The translations under genes and the position numbers were made by a program. Under the pieces are notes generated by a model. It did no database searches. It worked only from the letters and a program-made list of their open reading frames with translations, and had not been told where the DNA came from. From DASQGA01 sp963762085 (GTDB taxonomy: Bacteria > Actinomycetota > Thermoleophilia > Gaiellales > Gaiellaceae), in NCBI GenBank assembly GCA_963762085.1, contig CAVXJD010000006.1, positions 235,351-299,350 of the forward strand: a stretch of 64,000 nucleotides of DNA, read 5' to 3'. This document shows, in pieces, positions 1 to 8,630 of the stretch (within the stretch, counting starts at the first letter, position 1; the number at the start of each line of letters is the position of its first letter).

Positions 1-522
1 CCCCTCCTCGACTGCGCGCCGAACGACGCTCCCATGGAAGAGCTTTTGCCCGAAGTACTCGTCCCAGAGGTCGTGGTGCGAGTCGAGCTGGATGAGCGCC
101 AGCGGGCCGTGTTTCCGCGCCATGGCCCTCAGCTCCGCCAGGAGGACGGTGTGGTCCCCGCCCAGGCACAGGGTCGTCACCCCCGCGTCGATCACCTCGG
201 CGAGCGCGCGCTCCGACCGCTCGAGGGAATCTGCTGTCGAGCCCGGCACCGTCGGAACGTCCCCGTAGTCGACGAGCGAGAGCCGGTCGACCACGTCGAC
301 TCCGAGCAACGGGTTGAAGTTGCGGAGCATGACCGAGGCCGACCGGATTCCCTCCGGACCGAACCGCGCCCCCGACCGGTAGACGACCGCGCCGTCGGTC
401 GGTATGCCCACGATCGCGACGTCCACTCCGTCGAGATCGCGGACATGCGGCAAGCGCATGAAGGTGCGAGGGCCCGAGAACCGCGGCGTCTCGAAGGCGT
501 CCGGCGGTCCGTACCTCGGCAT
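1..522 (-). CDS. Agmatinase/arginase-family ureohydrolase, N-terminal 174 residues, cut by the window edge
   Basis: Reading leftward from an ATG at 522 gives an open frame to base 1 that starts MPRYGPPDAFETP. It carries ureohydrolase metal motifs: GGDHTVLL, then LIQLDSHHDLWDEY, matching the GGDHS and DAHxD signatures that bind the two Mn ions. The family hydrolyses guanidino substrates such as agmatine, arginine or guanidinobutyrate, releasing urea. The C-terminal metal motif lies outside the window, so the substrate cannot be narrowed. The gene starts 11 bases after the preceding 74-residue gene and is probably the distal member of the lhr-nei operon. The opposite-strand open frame across this region is a composition shadow. 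Confidence 0.88.
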   Translation of the reverse strand, partial: MPRYGPPDAFETPRFSGPRTFMRLPHVRDLDGVDVAIVGIPTDGAVVYRSGARFGPEGIRSASVMLRNFNPLLGVDVVDRLSLVDYGDVPTVPGSTADSLERSERALAEVIDAGVTTLCLGGDHTVLLAELRAMARKHGPLALIQLDSHHDLWDEYFGQKLFHGSVVRRAVEEG

Positions 523-533
523 GCGGGCCGATT

Positions 534-758
534 CTATGCCACGGTCGCCTCCGTCCCTCGACGCTCGCCGAGCGCTGCGCGGCAGCGGTCGAGAGCGCGC
601 TCGGCGCCCTCCGCCCCTGCGCCCTCGGCCCGGATCCACGACTCCGCGTCGGAGAGGAGCCCGCGAACCTCCCCGAGCAGCACGGGCGGGGCCGCGCCTG
701 CTGCTCGCAGGGCATCGATCCGATCGAGGCGTTCAAGCACGCGTGCGGCTTCATCCAT
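534..758 (-). CDS. Small hypothetical protein, 74 aa
   Basis: Starts MDEAARVLERLDRIDALRAAG and is predicted mostly helical, with heptad-like leucine spacing. It has no membrane segment, signal peptide or catalytic motif that I recognise. It sits between the 58-residue membrane protein and the agmatinase-family gene, 11 bases from the latter, all on one strand, so it is probably cotranscribed. Support is position and codon pattern rather than homology. Function unknown. Confidence 0.6.
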   Translation of the reverse strand: MDEAARVLERLDRIDALRAAGAAPPVLLGEVRGLLSDAESWIRAEGAGAEGAERALDRCRAALGERRGTEATVA

Positions 759-844
759 ACACCGAAGGTAGTTCTGAAAATCGCGCGAGTGGCGCGCGGG
801 GTGAGCCGGATGTGGCGCGACTCTGGAACGGAACGTGCGTGTGG

Positions 845-1021
845 CTACGCGTCCAGTCTGCGGCAGTCACGCCAGTAGGCGAAGGCCACGAGCGCGATCC
901 CGACCACGGCGACCGCGAGCGTAATCCAGCTCGGCTGGAGAATCGGCAAGAGAATCCCGAATGCGCCCGCAAGCAGAAGGAGCCGACAGCGGCGGAGCCG
1001 GAGCAGCTCATCCCGGTTCAT
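845..1021 (-). CDS. Small two-helix membrane protein, 58 aa
   Basis: The ATG at 1021 overlaps the TGA of the upstream 420-residue gene (ATGA), which fixes the start and implies translational coupling. The protein begins MNRDELLRLRRCR, then has two hydrophobic stretches (about residues 13-30 and 32-49) joined by a short QPSW turn, and ends in a charged tail. This is a helical-hairpin inner-membrane topology with a positive N-terminus. No family was recognised. Confidence 0.65.
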   Translation of the reverse strand: MNRDELLRLRRCRLLLLAGAFGILLPILQPSWITLAVAVVGIALVAFAYWRDCRRLDA

Positions 1022-2280
1022 CCCGTTGCGACCACCCTTGCCGCAGTTGTCTGCGGCCGTGGCCGCACGCCGAGCAGCGCCTCGTCGAGGGCCGCCACAA
1101 GGGCGGGCCGGGAGTCGTGCAGGATCGTCTCGACGAGCGCCCGGCGCACAGCTTCCTCGGCGCGCGCACCTGGACCGTCGCCGTCGACGAGCCCGCGCAG
1201 GCCGGCGAGGAGCTCGCCCCGCTCGCGGGCGTTTTCCCCGAGCAGCACGGCGGCTCGCATTGCTGCGGCCCACGGGCCCTCGTCGCAGCCGAGGAGCGCC
1301 GTCAGCGCCTCGCGAAGCTCGTCCGCCCGGACTGGCCCTTGCTGGAAGAGAGCAAGCTCCCATCGATCCAGCGCCTCGAGGATCTCCGAGTCGCTCGGCA
1401 CCGCCGCGAGCCGCTCCTGCAGGCTGACCACGAGCCGTGCCCGGAAGGGATCGAGCCGGGTCGCCTCGCCCGGCGGCGTCTGGGCCGCGAGGGCGGGAAC
1501 CGGGCGCACACCATACGGACGCCAGTCCAGGCGCTCGAAGATCACCGGACCAGCGGAGATTGCCCCCGGCGTTGCGAGCCGAAGCGCAGTGACCGCCCGG
1601 GAGATCTCAAGTGGTGCGTCCGGCACGCGGCAGGCCGTATTTTCCAGGTTGGCCTCGAGCTCGAGCACGAGCGTGCGGTCGACCTCACGCCCGAAGTCCC
1701 GAGGCAGCAAGCGATTGGCCTCCGGCCACGTCGAGGCGAGCTCGCCGGCTGCGGCCGGTCGCACCGTCATCCCGCGACCAAGCTCGATCGCGCCCCCCGC
1801 CGTCAGTCCGACGAGCGGGGCCAGAGCGCCGTAGAGCCTGCGTTCGCCGAAGAGCGAGGCCTCAAGCTTCGCGTAGGCGTGCTCAAAAGCGGAGTCCTCC
1901 CAGTTGAACCCGCCACAAGCTTCCGCAGTCGTGACCAGCAGCGGGACGAGGATGGTGCGCGTGAGCGCCTCGTCCTCGCCGACCCGATCGCCGGCATGGG
2001 CTTGCGCGAAGATCCCAGCGGCCGGCTCGTCCTTCAGGGCGGTGAGCGCATCACGAGCGTCATCACGGCGTGCCAGCCGCTCGGCACGCGACTCCACGAA
2101 CGCACCGACGAGCGGCCGGTACTCGTACAGCGTCGGCCGGTTCGGTGTCGCGTGCTCCTCGAGTGCGACCGGAACATCGGCTCCCTGCTCGAGCTCGAGC
2201 CCCAGCTCGAAGAACGCGCCGAGGCAGAATCCGCGAAGCGTGTGCAGCAGGGCAGGGGAGCGGGGAACGGACGTGGCCAC
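1018..2280 (-). CDS. Conserved hypothetical protein of the lhr-nei operon, 420 aa
   Basis: Begins 9 bases after the nei stop and ends in an ATGA overlap with the small membrane gene, so it belongs to the operon. The protein is soluble, rich in Ala, Leu, Arg and Glu, and predicted mostly helical, with no Walker, zinc or nuclease motif that I can identify. Residues from about 250 onward show helical repeats with many ALxxLL-type segments. Its place beside a helicase and a DNA glycosylase suggests a DNA-repair accessory role, but that is inference from context only. Confidence 0.72.
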   Translation of the reverse strand: MATSVPRSPALLHTLRGFCLGAFFELGLELEQGADVPVALEEHATPNRPTLYEYRPLVGAFVESRAERLARRDDARDALTALKDEPAAGIFAQAHAGDRVGEDEALTRTILVPLLVTTAEACGGFNWEDSAFEHAYAKLEASLFGERRLYGALAPLVGLTAGGAIELGRGMTVRPAAAGELASTWPEANRLLPRDFGREVDRTLVLELEANLENTACRVPDAPLEISRAVTALRLATPGAISAGPVIFERLDWRPYGVRPVPALAAQTPPGEATRLDPFRARLVVSLQERLAAVPSDSEILEALDRWELALFQQGPVRADELREALTALLGCDEGPWAAAMRAAVLLGENARERGELLAGLRGLVDGDGPGARAEEAVRRALVETILHDSRPALVAALDEALLGVRPRPQTTAARVVATG

Positions 2281-2289
2281 CGCCCGGAG

Positions 2290-3042
2290 TTACGCGCTGG
2301 TCCCCCCCGTTCCTGCCTGGCAGCCCGGACACCAGTACGCCGTTCGGGCTGTTTCGCCCTGGGGCCGAGAGCGGATCGGCACGCCACACTGCCGGCACGG
2401 CCGCCCCACCCGGCGGTAGATCGCCCGCCCTGTGCGAGGAGCTTGCATCACCCCGGCCGCCGCCTGGAGGAGGCCTCGGAGCTCGTCATCCGAGAGCGAG
2501 TGAAGCGCTGCCCACGGGGATAGACCCACGAGCCAGAGGGCCTCGGCCTTCCACATGTTTCCGACGCCGGCCACGAGCCGCTGATCCAGGATCGCCTCTC
2601 CGATTTCTCGACCCTGATCCGTCGCCCGCAGCCGCTCGACCATCCCGTCCACATCGGGTGGCGCGTCCATGATGTCCGGGCCGAGTCGCCGGACGGCCAC
2701 GGGCGCCCTCGGTCCCAGCTCGAGCAGCGGGCCGTTCCATTGAACCGCCTTCCACTCGTTCCCGCGGAGGACGAGCCACGGCTGCCCGACCAGCTTCTCC
2801 TCCGCAGGGCGCACGTGCCACCGCCCCTTCATCCGCAGGTGGCTTCGAAGGACGAGCCCGCCCTCGAACGTGAGGAGGAGGTTCTTGCCGACCGCCTGGA
2901 CGCGCTCCAGCCGCTTGCCATCCAACCGGTCGGCTAGTCCCAGGAGCGCTGCGCGCGGGTGCGGCGTCTCCACGGAGAGGATCTGCCCCTCGAGGACGCG
3001 GACGCGGTCGGCGGCGCGGCGAAGACTGTCTCCCTCGGGCAT
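2290..3042 (-). CDS. nei: Fpg/Nei-family DNA glycosylase (endonuclease VIII-like)
   Basis: Bifunctional base-excision repair glycosylase/AP lyase for oxidised bases. The 250-residue protein starts MPEGDS: the Pro after Met is the Schiff-base nucleophile and the next Glu is catalytic, and the -GD- form is Nei-like rather than Fpg-like (MPELPE). A conserved Lys lies in AVGKNLLL. The helix-two-turn-helix region contains LVAGVGNMWKAEALW. A C-terminal zinc finger is visible as CRQC and CPGC near residues 213-240. It follows lhr by 32 bases. The same lhr-nei pairing occurs in mycobacteria (Rv3296/Rv3297), which supports a shared repair role. Confidence 0.93.
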   Translation of the reverse strand: MPEGDSLRRAADRVRVLEGQILSVETPHPRAALLGLADRLDGKRLERVQAVGKNLLLTFEGGLVLRSHLRMKGRWHVRPAEEKLVGQPWLVLRGNEWKAVQWNGPLLELGPRAPVAVRRLGPDIMDAPPDVDGMVERLRATDQGREIGEAILDQRLVAGVGNMWKAEALWLVGLSPWAALHSLSDDELRGLLQAAAGVMQAPRTGRAIYRRVGRPCRQCGVPIRSRPQGETARTAYWCPGCQAGTGGTSA

Positions 3043-3074
3043 ATCCCGAGGACGCTAGCTCGGCCGGGCTCGGC

Positions 3075-6000
3075 TCATGCTCGAAGTACGGCGCGCCGCG
3101 GACCGGCGAGAAACCCCGCCTCGACGAGCAAGGGCATGGCCTCGGTCTCTGTTACAGGCTGGCCGTCGAAGCGTTCGACCGCCAGCCGCTTCAGCCCGGT
3201 CTTCCGCGCGTGGGCGACGAGCGCCGTGAGTGCGTCGCGGAGCCAGTCTTCCTCGGGATCCCGGAGCGGGACGATCGTCCTGCCGCCGCGCTCGACGAAG
3301 AGCGCAGCTTCGCCTCCGAGCAGGACGACGTAGGCGCCGGACACGCGGGCCGCGCGCGAGCCGGCACGCCGCGGCCACGGCACAGCGCCGCCGTACGGTT
3401 GAGCCGGATCGGCCGCAGCGAGGACGAGTGCGTCCGTTCCGGCGCTCGTGTCCCGGAGCCGCTCGACTGCACCCGGAAGCGCGAATTGGGCTCCCCCCAG
3501 GCCCTCCACGAAGTACCCACGCCGGCAAACACCGAGTGTCTCTAGCTTTCGGAGCTCCTGATAGACGGCGCCGTACCCGCCCGGTACTCCTTCTGCCCGC
3601 ACGCCGTCGCGCGTGACCACGCCCTGTCGCTCGAGCAGGAGCTCCGCGAGCGCGCGTGGCTCCGGTGCTCCGGGGAAAAGCCCTTCGGTCGTGGACCAGC
3701 GCCCCTGCGTTGCAGTGATGGCGTTCGCTCGGTTTCGGGAGAACCGCCGAGGCCGTCGTTCGGCCCGGGGAGCCCGGAAGCGACGTTCGGCCCGCAGGGG
3801 CTGCCAGGCATCGTTCGTGATCTCTCCCGCCCAAACGAGATCCCAGAGCGCCGGCAGGGCGCTCTCCGGCTCGAGTCCCGCCTCACGGACCAGGTCGAAC
3901 CAGAAGAGGGCGCCCCCGGCCAGAGCCGACCGGATCGCAGCGTGGGCGGTTTCGGTGGGAGGCGGCAGCGCGGCCGGGCGGCCGAGCAAAGGAGCGTCCT
4001 CGCGGAAGAAGAGCGCCACCCGCTCGAGCCCGGCTCCGACCCAGACCACCTCGCCCGAAGCACAGAGCTGGTCCAGGTGAGCTGGCTGAAAGCCGGGCAC
4101 GCGGCGCGGAAGCACGTCGCGCTCCCAGAGCCCCAGCGGGAGCGAGAGACCTTGCAGCGGCACGAGCGCTTCTCGAAGCGGCGCCCGTCGATCGACGCCC
4201 TGCCATGCTGGCAGGAAGCGCCCGAGGGCCGATTGGTCGGTCGGCTCAACCTGCTTTCGCAGCGCGGCCAGGCTCGCCCGGCGCAGCCGCCGGAGCACAT
4301 CCGGGTCGCACCATTCGCGCTCGCTCCCGCCCGGGCGAAGCTCGCCCCGAACGAGGCGCCCCTCGCGTTCCAGGCTGGTCAACTCCGCTTCCACGCGCTC
4401 GAGGGGAAGCGCAAACCGCGCAGCCGTTTCCGCACTTGTGAACGGGCCACGACCTCGTGCGTAACGCACGAGCAGGAATTGGAGGGGCGCCTCACCTGCT
4501 TCCAGGAAGGCATCAGGAAGCCCGGAGGGAGGCATCGAGCCCAGCGCGTCTCGGTAGCGGCCTGCATCTTCCGCTGCAATCAGGCGCTCCTCGCCGCCCA
4601 CTCTCACCGTCACCGCGCGGCGCTCTTCGACGAGCGAGGTTGCAAGCTCCGCCTGGAACTCGCCGGGCGCGACGTCCCCGCGGCGGAGGAGAAGGTCATG
4701 GAGCTGGTCCGGCGACCGCGGCGAACCGCGGAGCTCCTTCTCGACCTGCTCGAGTGCCCTCGGGTCGAGCAGGTCTCTGAGCTCCTCCTGCCCCAGAAGC
4801 TCCTTCAGAAGGTCACGGTCGAGTGCGAGGGCCTGGGCGCGCCGCTCAGCCAGAGGGGTGTCGTCCTCGTACATGTAGGTCGCCACGTAATCGAAGAGGA
4901 GCGACGAGGCGAAGGGCGAGGCCCGCGGGGTCTCCACGTCGACGATGTCGATCCGCCTCGACTGCAGCTCCCCGAGCACGGAACGAAGCGAGGGCAAGTC
5001 AAACACGTCCTGCAGGCACTCCCGGAAGGTCTCGAGGATGACGGGGAACTCGGCGTAGCGACGGGCTACCTGCAACAGTGCTTGAGCCTTGAGCCGCTGC
5101 TGCCACAGCGGCGTTCGCTGCCCCGGCCGGCGGCGCGGGATGAGAAGCGCCCGGGCGGCATTCTCGCGGAAGCGTGCTCCGAAGAGCGCTGTCCCGGCCA
5201 GCTCGGCGACGACGAGCTCCTCGAGCTCCTGCGGGTCGATCAGGAGGTCGGCGGTCGCCGGCGGGGCGTCCGCGTCGGGGAGGTGAAGCGCGATGCCGTC
5301 GTCGGACCAGATCGAGTTGACTTCGAGCCCGAGCGTGTCGCGCAAGCGGGCGGCCAGGGCGAGTGACCAAGGCGCGTGCACCCGACCCCCGAAAGGTGTC
5401 AGGAGACAGAGGCGCCAGTCTCCGATCTCGTCCCGGAACCGCTCCACGACGATCGTGCGGTCGGAAGGGATCGCCGCGGTGGCCGATTCCTGCTCTCGGA
5501 GAAAGGTCATGAGGTTCGCTGCCGCCCGGTCATCGAGGGCATGCTCGTCGGTCAGCCGAGCTGTGGCTTTCTCGTCGTCGAGGGCTACGAGCTCGCGAGC
5601 GGTGCGGCCGATCTCACGGCCAAGCTCGAACGGCCGGCCGATGCCCTCGCCTTTCCAGAAGGGGACAACGCCGGGGATCCCCGGCGCAGGGGAAACAAGC
5701 ACACGATCGCGAGTGATCTCCTCGATCCTCCAGGTCGATGCGCCGAGGAGAAACGTCTGCCCCTGGCGGGCTTCGTACACCATCTCCTCATCGAGCTCGC
5801 CCACACGTCCACCCCCCTCGACCAGGTACACGCCGAAGAGCCCGCGATCGGGGATCGTGCCGGCATTGGTGACTGCCAGGCGGCGGGCTCCCTCACGCGC
5901 GCGGACGAGCCCTGCCACCCGGTCCCACACGATGCGGGGGCGGAGCTCCGAGAACTCTTCCGACGGATAGCGCCCGGCCAGCATGTCGAGAACGTTCTCG

Positions 6001-7280
6001 AGCTGCTGGCGGGACAGGTCGCGGAAGGGATACGCGGCGCGGACGAGATCATGGAGCTCGTCAACGGATATCTCTTCACGAGCAGCGATGGCGACGATCT
6101 GCTGCGCCAGGACGTCCAGCGGGTTCCGAACGATGCGCGTCTCCTCGATCGCACCCTCGGTCATGCGCCTGGCCACGACCGCTGCCTCGAGGAGATCGGC
6201 GCGGAACTTCGGGAAGATGCGTCCCTTCGACGGCTCGCCGAGCCGATGCCCGGCCCGGCCGACGCGCTGCAGGCCGGTGGCGACGGACTTCGGGGACTCC
6301 ACCTGAATGACGAGATCGACCGCTCCCATGTCGATCCCGAGCTCGAGCGATGAGGTGGCGACCAGCGCAGGGATCTCCCCTCGTTTCAGGAGCTCCTCGA
6401 CTTCGATCCGTTGCTCGCGTGCCAGCGAGCCGTGATGTGCCCGCGCGATCTCCCGTTCGGCAAGCTCGTTCAGGCGCAGAGCCAGCCTCTCGGCAAGGCG
6501 GCGGTTGTTCACGAACACGATCGTCGACCGGTGCGCCTCCACCAGCTCGAGCAGCGCCGGGTAGATCGAGGGCCAGATCGAATTGCCCTCGCCGGGCTCT
6601 CTCATGTCCTCCACCGGAACGACGACACGCAGGTCGAGCTCCTTTCGGGTGCCCGCGTCCACGAGCTCGATCGGGCGACCTCCGGAGACGAAGCGGCCGA
6701 TCTCGTCGAGCGGGCGCTGCGTCGCCGAGAGAGCGATCCGCTGCACCGGGTCGGCGACCAGGCGGTCGAGGCGCTCGACGCTCAAGGCGAGGTGAGCCCC
6801 GCGTTTCGAACCGGCGACGGCGTGTACCTCGTCCAGGATCAAGAACCGGACCGTACGAAGCATCTCGTGTGCCTGAGAGGTCAACATGAGGAAGAGCGAT
6901 TCCGGCGTCGTGATGAGGATGTCGGGGGGTTTGCGCAGCATCGCTGCCCGCTCCTTGGGCGGAGTGTCACCCGTGCGAACCGCGACCTCGAGCGGGGAGC
7001 CGATGCCCGCGAGCGGGCCCCGCAGGTTTCGCTCGACGTCGTAGTTGAGCGCCTTCAGGGGGCTCACGTAGAGCACTTGCACGCCCTCGCCGGGCTTTGC
7101 CTGGTCGATCGCCCAGAGAAACGCGGCGAGTGTCTTCCCGGAGCCTGTCGGTGCCTGGATAAGCGTGTGCGCCCCGGACGCGATCGCGGGCCATCCGCGA
7201 GCTTGCGCCGGAGTGGGAGCGTCGAAGGTCTGCTCGAACCAGGTGCTAACCGCAGGAGAAAACCGAGCCAGTGGCTTCAC
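3075..7280 (-). CDS. lhr: ATP-dependent DNA helicase Lhr (large helicase-related)
   Basis: Superfamily 2 helicase of 1401 residues. Walker A APTGSGKT is at residues 43-50 and the DEVH box at 150-153, followed by SATQR (motif III). The C-terminal RecA domain has SSLELGIDMG and QRVGRAGH (motif VI). The remaining ~1000 residues match the length of the Lhr winged-helix, beta-barrel and C-terminal extension. Lhr is a 3'-to-5' translocase induced by DNA damage in mycobacteria. It is the first gene of the leftward operon with nei. The 213 bases upstream (7281-7493) are shared with the rightward HhH-GPD gene and must hold divergent promoters; I could not assign them. Confidence 0.94.
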   Translation of the reverse strand: MKPLARFSPAVSTWFEQTFDAPTPAQARGWPAIASGAHTLIQAPTGSGKTLAAFLWAIDQAKPGEGVQVLYVSPLKALNYDVERNLRGPLAGIGSPLEVAVRTGDTPPKERAAMLRKPPDILITTPESLFLMLTSQAHEMLRTVRFLILDEVHAVAGSKRGAHLALSVERLDRLVADPVQRIALSATQRPLDEIGRFVSGGRPIELVDAGTRKELDLRVVVPVEDMREPGEGNSIWPSIYPALLELVEAHRSTIVFVNNRRLAERLALRLNELAEREIARAHHGSLAREQRIEVEELLKRGEIPALVATSSLELGIDMGAVDLVIQVESPKSVATGLQRVGRAGHRLGEPSKGRIFPKFRADLLEAAVVARRMTEGAIEETRIVRNPLDVLAQQIVAIAAREEISVDELHDLVRAAYPFRDLSRQQLENVLDMLAGRYPSEEFSELRPRIVWDRVAGLVRAREGARRLAVTNAGTIPDRGLFGVYLVEGGGRVGELDEEMVYEARQGQTFLLGASTWRIEEITRDRVLVSPAPGIPGVVPFWKGEGIGRPFELGREIGRTARELVALDDEKATARLTDEHALDDRAAANLMTFLREQESATAAIPSDRTIVVERFRDEIGDWRLCLLTPFGGRVHAPWSLALAARLRDTLGLEVNSIWSDDGIALHLPDADAPPATADLLIDPQELEELVVAELAGTALFGARFRENAARALLIPRRRPGQRTPLWQQRLKAQALLQVARRYAEFPVILETFRECLQDVFDLPSLRSVLGELQSRRIDIVDVETPRASPFASSLLFDYVATYMYEDDTPLAERRAQALALDRDLLKELLGQEELRDLLDPRALEQVEKELRGSPRSPDQLHDLLLRRGDVAPGEFQAELATSLVEERRAVTVRVGGEERLIAAEDAGRYRDALGSMPPSGLPDAFLEAGEAPLQFLLVRYARGRGPFTSAETAARFALPLERVEAELTSLEREGRLVRGELRPGGSEREWCDPDVLRRLRRASLAALRKQVEPTDQSALGRFLPAWQGVDRRAPLREALVPLQGLSLPLGLWERDVLPRRVPGFQPAHLDQLCASGEVVWVGAGLERVALFFREDAPLLGRPAALPPPTETAHAAIRSALAGGALFWFDLVREAGLEPESALPALWDLVWAGEITNDAWQPLRAERRFRAPRAERRPRRFSRNRANAITATQGRWSTTEGLFPGAPEPRALAELLLERQGVVTRDGVRAEGVPGGYGAVYQELRKLETLGVCRRGYFVEGLGGAQFALPGAVERLRDTSAGTDALVLAAADPAQPYGGAVPWPRRAGSRAARVSGAYVVLLGGEAALFVERGGRTIVPLRDPEEDWLRDALTALVAHARKTGLKRLAVERFDGQPVTETEAMPLLVEAGFLAGPRRAVLRA

Positions 7281-7493
7281 AGATCCAGATTACTCCTGCG
7301 CCCCGGGGCCGCGAGGCACCTCAAAGAGGCTCTTACGAGCTTCACCGCAGGTTACTCGCGCGCGTCCACGACAGGTGTACCCGGCCTCCTCCCCGGTCTC
7401 GAGCGTAGCCGGGAAAAGCGCGCACGTGGCACACGGATCGTGACGAGTCAGTCCCGGAGCGGTGACGCTTCTGAGCGAGCGTAGAATCACGGA

Positions 7494-8095
7494 ATGGCAA
7501 CGACTCGACCCGAACGCCTTCACTTCACGGAGAACGACGAAGCGGACGAGCTGCTCGCTCGCGAGCCCTTGGCACTCCTGATCGGTTTCGTCCTCGACCA
7601 GCAGGTTCCGGTGCAGAAGGCTTTCTCCTCCCCCTCGTCCTTCGGTCACGTCTCGGCGGGCTCGAGGCGCACGAGATCGCACAGATGGATCCGGCCGAGG
7701 TCGAACGCGTCTTTCGCGAGCGACCGGCACTCCACCGGTTTCCAGGCTCGATGGCGGCGCGTACCCAGGAGCTCTGCGCGACGCTCGCCGACGACTATGA
7801 GGGCGATCCGGAGCGCATCTGGGCCGACGTACCCGACGCCGGCGAGCTGGAGCGACGGCTGCTCGCGCTGCCGGGAATCGGCCCCATGAAGGTCAAGACG
7901 ATCATCGCCGTTCTGGCCAAGCGGTTCGGCGTCCGGCCTCCGGGCTGGGAAGAGCGTGTGCCGGGGCACCCCACGCTCGGGGACGTGGACTCGACGGATG
8001 CGCTCCTGGCCTATCAGGCGCGGAAGCGAGCTTACAAGGCTGCACGCCGGGCCGAGGCCGCCGCTTCGCAATCCGAATCGCCCTCGCCCCACTAG
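7494..8095 (+). pseudogene. HhH-GPD-type base-excision DNA repair protein, broken by a one-base frameshift
   Basis: Two frames together make one recognisable family member. Frame one (from ATG 7494) gives LHFTENDEADELLAREPLAL then LLIGFVLDQQVPVQKAF. The other frame, from about 7634, gives LGGLEAHEIAQMDPAEV, HRFPGSMAARTQELC and LALPGIGPMKVKT, the helix-hairpin-helix. They join at the run of five C at 7630-7634: a sixth C would restore one frame of about 200 residues, the family's usual length. The frame shift is seen directly. Whether it is a sequencing error, a true mutation or programmed slippage cannot be decided here. The family is an actinobacterial DNA glycosylase of unproven substrate. 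Confidence 0.82.
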
Positions 8096-8123
8096 TTCCG
8101 GGCAAGCGATATGGGAGGTCCCC

Positions 8124-8630
8124 ATGCCTAGAAGGTCGATACTCGCTGCGGCCACGGCTGTCCTTGCACTCACGCTCGTGGTTGCAGGCTGCGGTGGGAG
8201 TGACGACGAGAGCTCCGGCGATACGACGGCGGGCTCAAGCGACAGCGGAATGACGGTCACGGTGAAGCTCGACGAGGAGAACGGCTCCGGCGAGTCCGGG
8301 ACCGCGACGCTGACCGCTGAGGGCGCGAGCACCAAGGTCGTGCTCGCGCTCGAGAACCCTGCCTCGCCCGACCCACAACCGGCGCACATCCATGAGGGAA
8401 CGTGCGCGGAGCTCGATCCGACACCCGCCTATCCGCTGGCGAACGTCGAGGACGGGACGTCGGAGACGACCGTGAACGTGGCGCTGGACGAACTGAAAGC
8501 GAGCGAGTTCGCGATCAACGTTCATAAGTCGGAGCCCGAGATCAAGACCTACGTCTCCTGCGGCAACATCGGTAAGGGAGACGGCTCGGACAGCGGCTCC
8601 GGAGGCTCTGGAGGAGGCTCCGGCTACTAG
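8124..8630 (+). CDS. Secreted lipoprotein, CHRD-like
   Basis: A 168-residue protein with an N-terminal lipoprotein signal: a basic start MPRR, a hydrophobic core and the lipobox VVAGC with Cys23. An acidic Ser/Gly linker follows, then a beta-rich domain containing PAHIHEGTC and NVHKSEPEIKTYVSCG. This resembles the His-containing pattern of CHRD-like extracellular domains (inference). A glycine/serine-rich tail ends the protein. ATG 8124 is preceded by a GGGAGG ribosome site. The stop TAG shares CTAG with the stop of the convergent flavoprotein gene. Confidence 0.8.
   Translation: MPRRSILAAATAVLALTLVVAGCGGSDDESSGDTTAGSSDSGMTVTVKLDEENGSGESGTATLTAEGASTKVVLALENPASPDPQPAHIHEGTCAELDPTPAYPLANVEDGTSETTVNVALDELKASEFAINVHKSEPEIKTYVSCGNIGKGDGSDSGSGGSGGGSGY

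Noticed and set aside
404..2523. Long rightward open frames across the lhr-nei operon (404-1834, 961-2523)
   Set aside because: They are Arg/Pro/Ser-rich antisense shadows of well-supported leftward genes, as expected at very high GC.
3942..5366. A 474-codon rightward frame inside lhr
   Set aside because: Antisense to a complete helicase with all motifs; no family pattern of its own.
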